NCBI GenBank assembly: GCA_024349245.1
Contig: JALDNG010000040.1
Location: 248,001-312,000, forward strand
Length of the DNA: 64,000 nt
Reading direction: 5' to 3'
DNA from: Neodontobutis hainanensis
Taxonomy: Eukaryota; Chordata; Actinopteri; Gobiiformes; Odontobutidae
Shown: positions 35,380 to 45,760 of the stretch, piece by piece
Layout of the letters: each line of letters starts with the position of its first letter
How positions within the stretch are numbered: position 1 is the stretch's first letter
Program-made: the position numbers and the translations under genes
Notes under the pieces: model-generated
Database searches by the model: none
Told to the model about the DNA's origin: nothing
Seen by the model: only the letters and a program-made list of their open reading frames with translations

Positions 35380-36380
35380 AACTTACATTTTCATCATACT
35401 GTTTAAACTAAAAGTATCCCTCTACTTTGGAAAACAGCTTTTGTCTTCCCATTGCATAAAAGTGGTCAAACACATGAACTTAATAATTATAGTCCAATCT
35501 TAAAGCTGTCATGTCGAGTAAAAGTTTTGGAAAAAATTGTAAATAACCAAGTACGCTCCTAAAGTTATTCTGTTTTAAAATGTTATCAGTACATTAGTAT
35601 TATTAGTACACTAACAGCAGCAACCAAAGTTTAAATGAAATGTTTGTGGCACTGGAGAATAATGTCTATTGCTCTTTTTATCGATCTGTCAAAGGCTTCT
35701 GAAACTGATCATTGGATTTTATTGGACCATCTGGAAGCTGTTGGGTTTGACTTTTACGCAAGAGATTGGTTTGCTGCTTATCTTTTTTAAAAGATAATGT
35801 AATGGCTATCAGTCAGATTTTTCATATAATAATAAAGGTATCCCCCAGGGGTCTGTCTTAGGTCCACTGTTATTCACAATTTAGATAAATTCAATAAGCC
35901 AGTCTAAAGCAAAGTTGAATTCATTTATTTTGTTCTCTGTAGCGCCCTCTACTGCTCATGCAATTCAAAATAGTCTGTCTAACTTTCATTCCATACAACA
36001 GGACTTTATCAATCTTAAATTACTAATTAATCCAAAAAAGACTAAAAGCATGCTGTTTTATAGAAAGTGTTCGATAACTCCATAAAACACAACAATTGTG
36101 ACCCTTGTAAAGTCTTTGATTGAGCAAAAACATGGTTTAAATACCATGGTGATTGGATAGATGAAAAGCTGTTCTTCAACATATAATAGAACTAAGCAAT
36201 AACCTTAAAGGAAGACTTCCCTTTTCTATGAAAACTGTATATTTCCATTAATAATAATGTATGTTAAACAAACTACTTTCCTTTCAGTTCTTGAAAATGG
36301 TGATATAATATAGAAGCATTCTACTGGCGCTGTGTTAAACCCTCTCCCAAGTCTTTCATTCAGCTCTTAGGTTTCTTAAA
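35380..36380 (+). mobile_element. L2-like LINE reverse-transcriptase fragment abutting gene 1 stop codon
   Basis: The plus strand gives LWKTAFVFPLHKSGQ, then LSCRVKVLEKIVNNQ, LFIDLSKASETDHWILLDHL, GIPQGSVLGPLLFTI (catalytic palm region) and finally VFHSALRFLK. It carries several stops and deletions. The fragment ends within about 10 bp of the gene 1 stop codon, in opposite orientation. Confidence 0.8.
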
Positions 36381-36387
36381 ATAATCT

Positions 36388-39300
36388 TTACCCCATCACA
36401 AAGAGGAACAGAGTGAGACCACAAAGTGAGAGCAGCTGGCTGAAGAGCGGGATCATTCTGTCACCGCTGTCGAATATGTCGTATCGAGGATATGTACAGT
36501 TGGAATCCATGTCCATTCCCGAGGAGGTGACGTTGACGAAGCCTGTTTGGTTGTTACCGTCGATTACTTCCATGATCCAGTCTTGATACTCAGACAGTTT
36601 GGTGTAGACACACGGGTATGAGCCTGAACATTGCTCAATTAATATTCCAGCCTGCACCCACACTGAGTCTTGTTTCACCAACAGAGGAAAGCCAATGTCT
36701 TGCTAAAGGGAGATGGAGCAATTACATTGGATTAAATTTGACCTGAAAATGTGTTTAGTCAATATAATGTTAGAGAAAAATTTTGTCCAAATTAACCGAG
36801 ACTTTACCAGACTTGTGTTGTTTGTAAACTCAGCACATAGTGCGTTGTTAGGCATCGTAGTACCTCTGCGACAACTGCATTCATTCAGCCCCACCACCGA
36901 CACGCTCATCTCTTTATAGGTGTGTTCTTTAGAATTGCCTGGAATTAAAAAAATATATATATTTTAACGGATGATCATTTAAAATAATGTTTTGTGACTG
37001 TAAAAATAAACACAACACAATGGTCCTTATTTATTTAACTTTCAGATAGAAATAAGTGTGGTACGTTTGCCAAAGAATTGTTGTATGTAGACTAAAAACA
37101 AACAAATTTTTTTTCGCGTCATATTGAGCGCATACATTTTTGACCAAAACATTTCCATTTTTCCATTTATTCATTTAGAAGACTCTTTTATCCAAAGCGA
37201 CTTACATTGAGCTTCACGTCACCAGAGTTACAGCTGGAACATCACTGGAGGCAAGGTGTGTTAAGTGTCTTGCCCAAGGACACAACGACAATATGAAATG
37301 TGGGACAAAAGCTTTACCACTGAGCCACTGCACCCCAAGACCTGGACGTGTCTTTTAAACCACTGGTATACACCGTGGTTTGTTGACAACTGGAATCGGA
37401 CGAATGTTTTGCTAACTTGACATCTGTGGTTTCTCTGATTGTAATACTCAGCACCTTGAAATCCTGTTCAAAAGCTATCCCAGACTAATTTAATACAATG
37501 AGAAGGCAGTCTGGCTGGCCAGGCTAAGTTATTGCAGCTTACTAACTTAGTTTGGCTGAAGCTGCAACAAATTTAGGCCTAATTCAGTAAATGTGAATGC
37601 TCCATACAAACCTTAGAGCGCATTAAACATATGCGTGAGACCCCTTCAAAACAGAGGTCTCTGAGCACTTCCAAGTAAACTCTGGTACTGTTGGAATTAT
37701 GTGTTAACCTGACATAAACCACAGGCAAGCTCAAACAGTAAAAGCGTTGTAAATCTTCGTCGAGAACACAAAGTAATGCTTAGTTTCCCCAAGGTTGGAA
37801 AAATATGGACAAAAACGGTATTGTCCTAAACAAAATGCAAAACTGAGAAAGTAAAATGCAATGAATAGCATTTGGCCAACAGCACCATCTAGTGTGTTCC
37901 TTTAGTTTGCATTTTAAAATGCTGTTTGCGAACCCCTTGGTTGGTCGGGCTTTTTGCTGACAAAGCAGACTTCCAGTGTGAGCGCACCTGGCCAATTTGG
38001 GCTCTCGACGCCGCTGTTCTATTTCAAGGCATCGTCCGAATAAACTTCCTCCTTGTTTTTGCGCTAAAAAAGGGGGACATTCTCTGACAATAGTGACATT
38101 GTCTGGTTATTAACAAACATAGACTAATTTCTATACCTTGCTGTTGACATATTTTGCTTAAGAACTCTTTGTGGTGTGCCCGGTGTGGATAGGCCTTTTT
38201 TTTAAGGCTGGAAACCAGAAAAAAAAAAACTCAAACTATTTAGGACCAAATCCCAGAATGCTTTTATTTTATGAACCCACATATGTGCGTTGAGCAAATG
38301 AAGGTAACTGCGTGGAACACTCATTGTTTTACTTGCCATTGTATTCTGGAGTCCATCCAGCGACCCAAGCACTGTCCTGTGAGTGAAAAGTACTGCCTTG
38401 TGCGGCTAAGCAGACCGGTTGTATGTTAGGGCCGAAGCTCACAGGGGCCGACAGCCTCAGCAGGCAGATGCTGGAGCGGTAGAAATAGTTGATAGAGTTG
38501 ATAGATAGTAGAATATATGATTGGTGACAGATTTTAGCATCCACTCCCCTTGTCACATTTGAACCAGAGAATAACACCACTAGACTATTCAAGTTAGTGC
38601 CAGGTTCCCTGAAAGAAAAAAAAGATGGACAGGTTAGTAGAGCACCTGTTTTTTAAATAAACCTTTCAGATACTTCTTTGAAAAGATGTCTCAATTAACT
38701 TTACTCACTCCTGAAAGTATACGGCAGGAGTCAAGACCCACTGGTCGTTGATAAGGGTCCCTCCAAAGAAACCGACATAACAACTCTCACAGGTTATATT
38801 GACCTGCCACGGCCAGTTTTTAGGAGATTCATCAGGCCCTTGTACATTTCCACAAACTGACATTCACAAGAAAGAGATGATGGTGTTAATCAATACGTAA
38901 AATTGACTTAAATACATGTTGCAAAGGAAGTTTGATCATGTGTTGTGCAAGCCGGTGTTTAAATAAAACAAAAATGGAAGTTGATAAATGTACACCTCAC
39001 TCCCCATACGGAAGCCTTTCAGGGACAGTCAAATTTTTCAGATCCCTTTATAAAGTCCTCAGGTTTAAGAAACACTAACTGGTTCACACCTGCTTCATTA
39101 CAGATCGTTCAAAGATAACAAGCATTTGTTTAAATTTTATAAACAAATTTGCTTTTTTCTAATGTGTATGATGGAAGAATGCAAACAATGCTGCGGCTTG
39201 GATCTTCTGACAAACTGTAGAGTCCAGTTTGAAGTGCTGATACTGAATGTTACATACCTGCATACTGATGTCATAGCTTTTGTGTACTTACCAAGTGATG

Positions 39301-40363
39301 TGTGACCGCCTGAAATTAATAAAACAGAAGTTAAACCAAAATATAAAACATAACGGATTTTAATGTCCCATTTTTTTAATAGTATATATATATAAATATA
39401 ATTTTTTGTCATTTTGCTTTGTTTGGGTCCTAGTTAGTCATAAAAACATACTAAGAAACAAAAAAGGTTGGCGGTTCGATTTTTAAATGTGGGTGAGTTT
39501 GGTGGCAGTTGAAGAAGGCTGGAGTTACTGTGTGTATGTTGTCTTTCCATTTTGTGTTGAAGAGTTTTGACATGCCTTTATTGGTGTGTCTGAAAGTGTA
39601 TATATATTTATTATAATATTTATCTAAACAAATCTAGGATAGCAGTGAAATTAAGTGTTTGTAGACAAATTGTAGAGTTTCTGAAGGAAATGTCACGTGG
39701 AAGTAATTTAACTATAAATACTGATTACTTGTTCTGCCATTGTTGTTATTAGTTATTAGTGTCCAATGTTGAACAGCCGTGGTCTGTGTCATGCAGTGAC
39801 TGTCCCATAATAAAAACACTCCTCCAGGTCAGTTTCAGTCGGTAGCAAAATAACTACATTATTCTTAATTTATTAGAGTCAGACTTCACCTTTAATTTTA
39901 AAGTTTTTTATGGCAGTCATTTATGTGACTAAAATTTTATGTAACTTCTGTTGTTTTGTAGTGTCCTGGCAGACATTATGGACCACAGACAGTATTAAGA
40001 TATAAAATTTGGGAACGACTGGGTTGTTTATCCAAAAAATTGTCATTTACAAAATTGCTTCTCAAAAATAAAAAATAAAAAAAGATAATTGTAGTTTATG
40101 GTGTAATAGTTGTTATTAAGACAAGTTCAAGCTCAGTAAACCCATTTATATTTTTTGTTGACAAAGTATTTTTTAGAAAGAATACATTTAATTATTTATG
40201 TTCCACTTTAGTAAACAAATAGGTACATAGATTGTTTTTGCTTTGTTAATTTAACTCCCCCTGTTCTTCACGTATTTGCTTTCTATTCATTATCTATTGT
40301 CTTACCTTTGGATGAGAAAACGATTGCCAGGATTAAACCAAAAACAAACTGCTGCAAAGCCAT
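36388..40363 (-). CDS. Gene 1: GPI-anchored S1A serine-protease homologue, catalytically dead (6 exons)
   Basis: Minus-strand exons: 40363-40306, 39309-39292, 38856-38709, 38608-38337, 36938-36808, 36702-36388. They join without frame break to 313 aa. Exon 1 encodes a signal peptide (MALQQFVFGLILAIVFSS). The protease-like domain starts at V26-C27-G28 and runs straight to WPWQV at about 40-44 with no R-IVGG activation site. The catalytic positions are Val71 (His57), Ser121 (Asp102) and Ile212 (Ser195, in QDIGFP instead of GDSGGP). Cys42 is also gone: GFFGG replaces VCGG, and exon 3 is 6 nt longer than in the paralogues. N-glycosylation sequons occur at NVT, NNTS and NQT. The C-terminus is a hydrophobic run (MIPLFSQLLSLCGLTLFLF) right after a DSGD stretch with no cytoplasmic tail, as in GPI-signal proteins such as prostasin or testisin. 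Intron 4 uses a GC donor. A LINE fragment abuts the stop codon (TAA here, TAG in the paralogues checked). Role inferred: surface pseudoprotease. Confidence 0.85.
37140..37340. repeat. Fish short interspersed repeat in intron 4 of gene 1
   Basis: CTTTTATCCAAAGCGACTTACA, TCTTGCCCAAGGACACAAC and ACCACTGAGCCACTGCACC are typical of a widespread teleost repeat. Confidence 0.6.
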
Positions 40364-40402
40364 TTTTGAGTCCGGTCTGTTGATCTAAAAGTGAGCAAAG
40401 AG

Positions 40403-40429
40403 CTTTTATCTGATGCTGAACTCCACCCA
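40403..40429 (-). promoter_or_regulatory. Core promoter block of gene 1 (TATA-like)
   Basis: A 27-nt block, nearly identical in genes 1-4, starts TGGGTGGAG and ends with AGATAAAAG, a TATA-like element about 40-50 nt upstream of the ATG. Its conservation in position and sequence suggests the core promoter, with a transcription start between it and the ATG (inference). Confidence 0.55.
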
Positions 40430-41679
40430 CTGTTATTCATTTTTTACTACCGTTTGAAACTCATTGTTGTTGTTCCCATGCCTTCCGTTAAGTATATGTT
40501 TATTCCTGTTTTTTAAGGAAAGCAGACAGGTTTGTCCTGTGTGGTGTCTCATTACCATCAAGGGAGTGCCCGGTCGAACTGCGCCTTAAAATGAATGAAC
40601 AGAATGACGTGTTAATACGCTGGGTGAACCATTAATGGATCTGTGTTCACACAGGCCCACCCTAACCCGCAAATCCAAGCAGTTGTTTTTGTGTACCCTG
40701 AGATTCCTGTCACCAACTTATGGCCAATCACATATAAAAACTTTCAATGGACAGCCCTTAAACACAGCACATATATTTTTAATACATAATAAAAATAACC
40801 TCAGCAACATTATTTTAAGAGCACCTTGTAAACCACAAAAATGAACCATGGAATGAAAAGATAATTATATAAAATTTAAATAAAAAAATTGAAAAGAACA
40901 TATGTTGTTATAAAGCTATATAGGTTTTTGTTTTTAAATTATGTATTTTTTAACAAACCTATAGGCATTTTCTACAAGTTGAGTTACAAATAAGATTAAT
41001 AAATGATTTAAAACCGGCCAAATTAACACAACATTGAAAAAAAAATAAATAAATAAGAGGAGACAGGTCCTGATTTAGGAGATGGGGGAACATATATTGG
41101 CCCTTGTTATCCCACAAATTAGCCACCGTCTGTGTCATACTCAGAAACTATTTTGCTCATTCAAAAAGGAATCTGGCTAAACATGTTTGCCTTCCTTGAT
41201 TTTTTTCTGAAGTTTAAAACAAAGGCATCTGTTGGTCTGTATTTTCATTATTTATTTCCGCTGAACGAAAGATAGAGTTGTATTGTTTTAGATTTTTTTT
41301 TCAATATTATGCTATATTTGTTTGTCTGGGATTCTTGCTGCCAAGGCAGGGCCAATGTTTTAAAAAAAATTGAAGCTGTTAAATACCCTGTTCATGTTGT
41401 GAACTCGTTTTTTGAGTTCTCTTTAATAAATCCCATGTTCCTTTTATATAGTTTATTTTGTGGCCATTCTTAACAGATCATTTGATTAATTTTTGTTCAA
41501 CTTATCTATTCTCAGCTTCTTTTGTTTTCAATTTAATGAATGATTTATATAGATTATTATTTTTTTAAATGCATTTTGTAAGCCTTTTTAGTCCTCAGTT
41601 TGAATATTCTGTTTACTGTAAAAATGTTCCTAAAAAGTAATTGCAGGCTGTGTCTGTGTGTATCTCTCCACAATCAGAG
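40430..41679. other. Upstream flank of gene 1, no further gene seen
   Basis: AT-rich sequence. No splice-consistent exon or family-type exon 1 beyond gene 1, so the visible array ends here. A short open frame at 40635-40844 has no recognisable content. Confidence 0.4.
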
Positions 41680-42640
41680 CTCCAGTCTTGCACTTCCAGG
41701 TCATGATTAAATACATTCATTGCTTCCTGAGTTTACATTACAGAGTTTTTTAGTTTTAGAAACTCCTATTTGGTAAAAACAGGTAAGTGGTCCATAATAG
41801 CACACATCAGCAGGATGTTAGTTGAGTTATTTGTAAAGATGTAATTAGTTAGGGTTGATTTTCTATATGGTAAATATCTAGTTAGACATTCCTTTCATTA
41901 CTGAGTACAGCTAAGATTGATCAGAACAAAGTGTTTTATAGTTTTGTACACAAATAGCCCGACCCCATCTCCTTTTCTATTTTGTCTATTTACGTAATGA
42001 AGATCATAATCATCTATTTCAAAGTCAGTTACTTTCTCTTGATTGAAGCAGGTTTCAGATATGACTATAATAACGCTGATGGGATAAACACATTTTTGCA
42101 AATATTCTCTCATTGCTTTAATATATATAAACATTCTTCTGCTTTTGAAATGGATAACAGGCAATTTGTCTTTGATAATGCTATTATTGCTGTATTGTTT
42201 AATAAATTCTCTGCAACAGGTCTGTATCTGTGTAATTGTCCTTTTGACCACCTGTGTGTGGCTCAGTGCTCATTGGGATAGTGTAAGTTTGTTTTTCCTG
42301 TTGACAAGACTCAGAATGACTGCTGGTTTTGTGGTTGCTGATCCTTCTAAGTTGAGGGTGGCATGCTTTAATGCAATCCAGGTCCAGCTCTACTTCTTTG
42401 CTCTGGAGAAAGGCTGTTGCAAGATAAATACTGGTGATGAGCAAGTCGTGCATCCAGGAGAACTCTTCAAGATCGTCCAACCTCTGTTCTAGCTCAGCAA
42501 ACCATTTATCCCTTTTGTTGTTTTGGAGGCGCAGCTGTTTAACATCCTCCAGTAACTCCACAAGACTCTTCTGCTGCGTCTTCCCTTTAGTCCTCTCTCA
42601 TTACTTAGGAAATTAACCTTTTAATGTTTTAGTGTCAGAA
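41680..42640 (-). mobile_element. L2-like LINE fragment (ORF1 end and ORF2 endonuclease)
   Basis: The minus strand encodes ELEQRLDDLEEFSWMHDLLI...AFLQSKEVELDLD (ORF1 coiled-coil type), then ISETCFNQEKVTDFEIDDYD and NRKGDGVGLFV (APE endonuclease), then a DHLPVFTK-like piece. The order fits L2-clade LINEs. Deletions between parts. Confidence 0.75.
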
Positions 42641-43107
42641 TACAAGTTTGTATCTTTCTCAAACTCCCAAAAATCTAATATTTTCACCAAAAAATAAACA
42701 AAAGTTACCGGTCCAGCAGAAATCTGTCAATGGACGTGGTCTGTGTCTTCAGAGCACGCCAAAAATGTACAAAACAAAACATCCACACCTTTAATACAGT
42801 TCCAACAAAGTTTTAATACTATTCAATTAAAACTACTTGCATGTATCTTTGACCTTTTTAAGATTGTATTAAACATCCCCAGTCACATTTTTAAAGTCCT
42901 GTTGAATATTGATATAATATGGAACAGGCACCTATTTTGTGCAACAAAGCTACAATGTCACAGGCCTCTGAAATGTCTGAAAAACAGAAATCATGCATCA
43001 CGCCTCATCCCTAATAAGAAAAGTTCAGACATTTTTGCTGCTAAAAACATTTCTCTGTCCCGTCTTGGCATTTCCTGTAGTTTAGTACTTATCTCTAATC
43101 CTTTAGT

Positions 43108-43445
43108 ACAAGGGTGGACAAACTACTCTGGCCTGCCAAGCATTTACTAAAATTTTTCCTTTCCCTTTAATATCCTACAGTGATCAGTTGATTCGACTCT
43201 GACATGGACCAAACAAGAACAAGCCTTTTCCTAAAGCTAGCTTCTCTTCTCTCAGCGCTAGAATTTGAGGATGCAGCTGTGACTGTGGCGTTGAATATAC
43301 TGTGTTTATGGTTTTACTTTACAGTAGTTTAAACTTTAAATTATAAGCAAAAGAAATGTGTTTTTATTGAGTGTTCACTGTGTTGGCCCAGCCCCCCACA
43401 GGAGTCCAATGTTCTAATGTGACCCTTGGGGTGCTTTTGTAGATG
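43108..43445. mobile_element. hAT-type non-autonomous element (diverged copy)
   Basis: CAAGGGTGGACAAACTACTCTGGCCTGCCAAGCATTTACTAA, followed by GCAGCTGTGACTGTGGCGTTGAATATACTGTGTTTAT, matches the element at 57125-57480. The end resembles hAT terminal repeats (CAGNGGTGGGCAAACT). Confidence 0.6.
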
Positions 43446-43519
43446 ACGATGAATGAAACGAGTTTCAATGAAACATATCTAAATTTAAGTCAAATTATGC
43501 CTGAGGGGAGATGGGAGAC

Positions 43520-43547
43520 CACACACACACACACACACACACACACA
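43520..43547. repeat. (CA)n microsatellite
   Basis: About 14 uninterrupted CA units. Confidence 0.95.
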
Positions 43548-45366
43548 GCAAAAATCAATGTGTGTCATGTCTCATGCAACAACAACATTAATGAACTGAA
43601 GGGCAGTTTTTTTTTTAAACAACCTATAAATGGATAAAACAACCCGAAACAATTAGAGACCTGAGCTTTAGCTTAGCCACATTAGCAATTAGCTTCTAGA
43701 GGCATATCCCATCTCAGTTTGTATTGACATGTATTTGAATGGTTTTTTTCAATAATATGTATAAAGTTATTACAAATGATCCTTTTTTTAAAATTTGGTT
43801 TAAATTGTTATTTTTTTGAGAGCTCTACTGGCAATATTATTATATACTCATGGGGCTTGTGCCACCACAAAAAAAATTTTGGTGCAAGAATTTCACTAAA
43901 ATGTAAAATGAGTCAATAAGTTATTAGACTTTTTTTTTTCTTTTCCATTGTGTGACTTTCTATTGCTTTAAAAGTCTTATGCCATGACACAGCGCATATT
44001 CTGTTTTTCCCATTGCATCCCACTTATTAGCTCCACAGTTTGTGTAAAATATTTTCATCCTTTACAAAGTTTGTCCTAGACATAATAGCCATCTTTTGCT
44101 ACTGGATACAGAACATTCGATGAAGCCATTGTCCCTCCCTCCCTCGTCCCTACTACACTTAGTAGTATTGCTAATGACTCGACATGCTGTATAGTTGATT
44201 TCTTTTTTTTCCCCATGTCTCCACTGTTCTCAGCCCTAGACAGTTTTCAAGCCTCTTGATTTTGACAAACATTATTTGCCATTTGGTCTACTTTTAGAAA
44301 GTTTAGTAAAATATATCCAACTCTCAATATCAGTGTTTGTTAAATCCTAACTATTGCGAAGCACAGATTGTTTTCATGTATTCCTTTGGTTTGTGGTAAT
44401 TATAAACAAATTTCGCCTGGCACTTTTTTGACGGTGCAAACACCTGTTTTTAAAAGGCTTTGCCTACTTGACAACCTAAACCTGGATTGTTTCCAAATTA
44501 CTGAGGATATAAGCTTTAAAACAGCACTTTTCCATGCAAAGGTGACTCATATTCTTCATGAAGTCCCTAAATGAGTTTTATGACGGCAATCACCGGAACA
44601 GACTTTATCATTTTAAATCGTCTCCTTTTAGAAAAGCTTTAAAAGCAGGTTGTGTGGCTAAAAATATACACACCAATATCCTGGGTCATTTTTGGACTCA
44701 TTTTAGGAAAGAAACTCGGGTGACCAGTTGTTATCAGAGAAAAGAGACAGGGCTATGTTTAAAACAGGGTATAGTTCATCCATAGTTGTAGTCTCCATAA
44801 AAAAGTCCTAAACAGGATTAGGGAAACAAAAGTATCACAATCACAGGTCATCCAGCTTACAAAATGTAATCCACAAAAAAAGCCATTACAGACATGCTAA
44901 CTGTAATTTTGCAGCCATCATGAAAGCTATATTATATGATATGATAGCGTATTAGCATTTTAGGTCATTCATAAGCTGAGGTCAGCTCCAGAGTTGCAGA
45001 ACAAATAAATCATGTGTTAATAGTCCCACAGTATCACAGACACATTACAAAGTCAGTCGTAGAAATTATTATTATTATATAAGTCTTTTGGCAGTACAGT
45101 TGTCAGGAAAACGTTTTTGGTTTTCTAAAAAGCTTCTGTTTACTGTGAATACTGTTGCTTGAACTTGATGAGCGCACCTGGAGGTTACAAATACACGTAA
45201 AAGGTTAGTGTCATCAGGTCAACGTCGTCTTAAAGGACGTCCAGGACACGGCCACAGTTAAAGCACATCATCTTGTACCTGCTTTTTTCAGAAACGTTCC
45301 CTTTCAAAAGCGGGAACAAGAGGCTGCATAACAATAAGCTATGGGGAACAAGAAGTGTCTGGACCC
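43548..45366. other. AT-rich intergenic sequence
   Basis: No gene, RNA or clear mobile element recognised. Open frames at 44368-44785 lack splice context or known motifs. Confidence 0.4.
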
Positions 45367-45760
45367 CCTGTCACGGTGCACCCCAGGTTTTTCCCTCCTC
45401 CTGCTCAAGGCTGGCTGCAACACCTGTCAACACTCTCCTCATCAGTTGCAGTGTATTTAAGCCCAGACTCTACCAGATTGTCAGTCTACCTCCATGGTGA
45501 ACCAAGTCTGTGGGGGTTGTATTTGTGTGGAGCGCTAGAGTCGTAACTGCTGTTTTCTGTCCTCCATTCCAGTTCCTGTGCCCCCCAGCCTCCTGTTCCT
45601 GCCTCTGCCTGCTCCAGTCTTCTCCTTCCCTGGCTCTTGTAATTCCTCTAGGACCGGCCTTGGTCTCTGGTCCTGCTGCTTACCTGTGTACCTGCTCTCA
45701 ATAAACCTTTTTGAACTGTGTTGGCTGCGTCTGCGTTTAGGGCCCCTTCACAACTGAGGG
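45367..45760 (+). mobile_element. LTR-like or similar transposon end (solo, degraded)
   Basis: Begins TGTCACGGTGCACCCC, has GTATTTAAGCCCAGACTC (TATA-like), and CTCTCAATAAACCTTTTTG (polyadenylation signal) before a TCTGCGTTTAGGGCCCC stretch. This layout resembles fish LTRs starting TGTCACGG. No internal coding region follows, and the 3' terminal CA is not clear. Confidence 0.45.

Larger units (their letters stand above)
34357..36387. other. Intergenic region between genes 1 and 2, repeat-filled
   Basis: Contains a Tc1-like transposase remnant (about 34840-35050), a fish repeat with CGGTGGGAGGAAGCCGGAGT (about 35085-35240) and the L2-like LINE fragment at 35380-36380. No host gene seen. Confidence 0.5.

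Noticed and set aside
42145..42492. Plus-strand open frame of 115 codons
   Set aside because: Antisense to the L2-like LINE ORF1/ORF2 remnant.
45355..45704. Overlapping plus-strand open frames (Cys/Ser/Pro-rich)
   Set aside because: They lie in an LTR-like repeat with TATA-like and AATAAA signals; low-complexity pyrimidine-rich translation.
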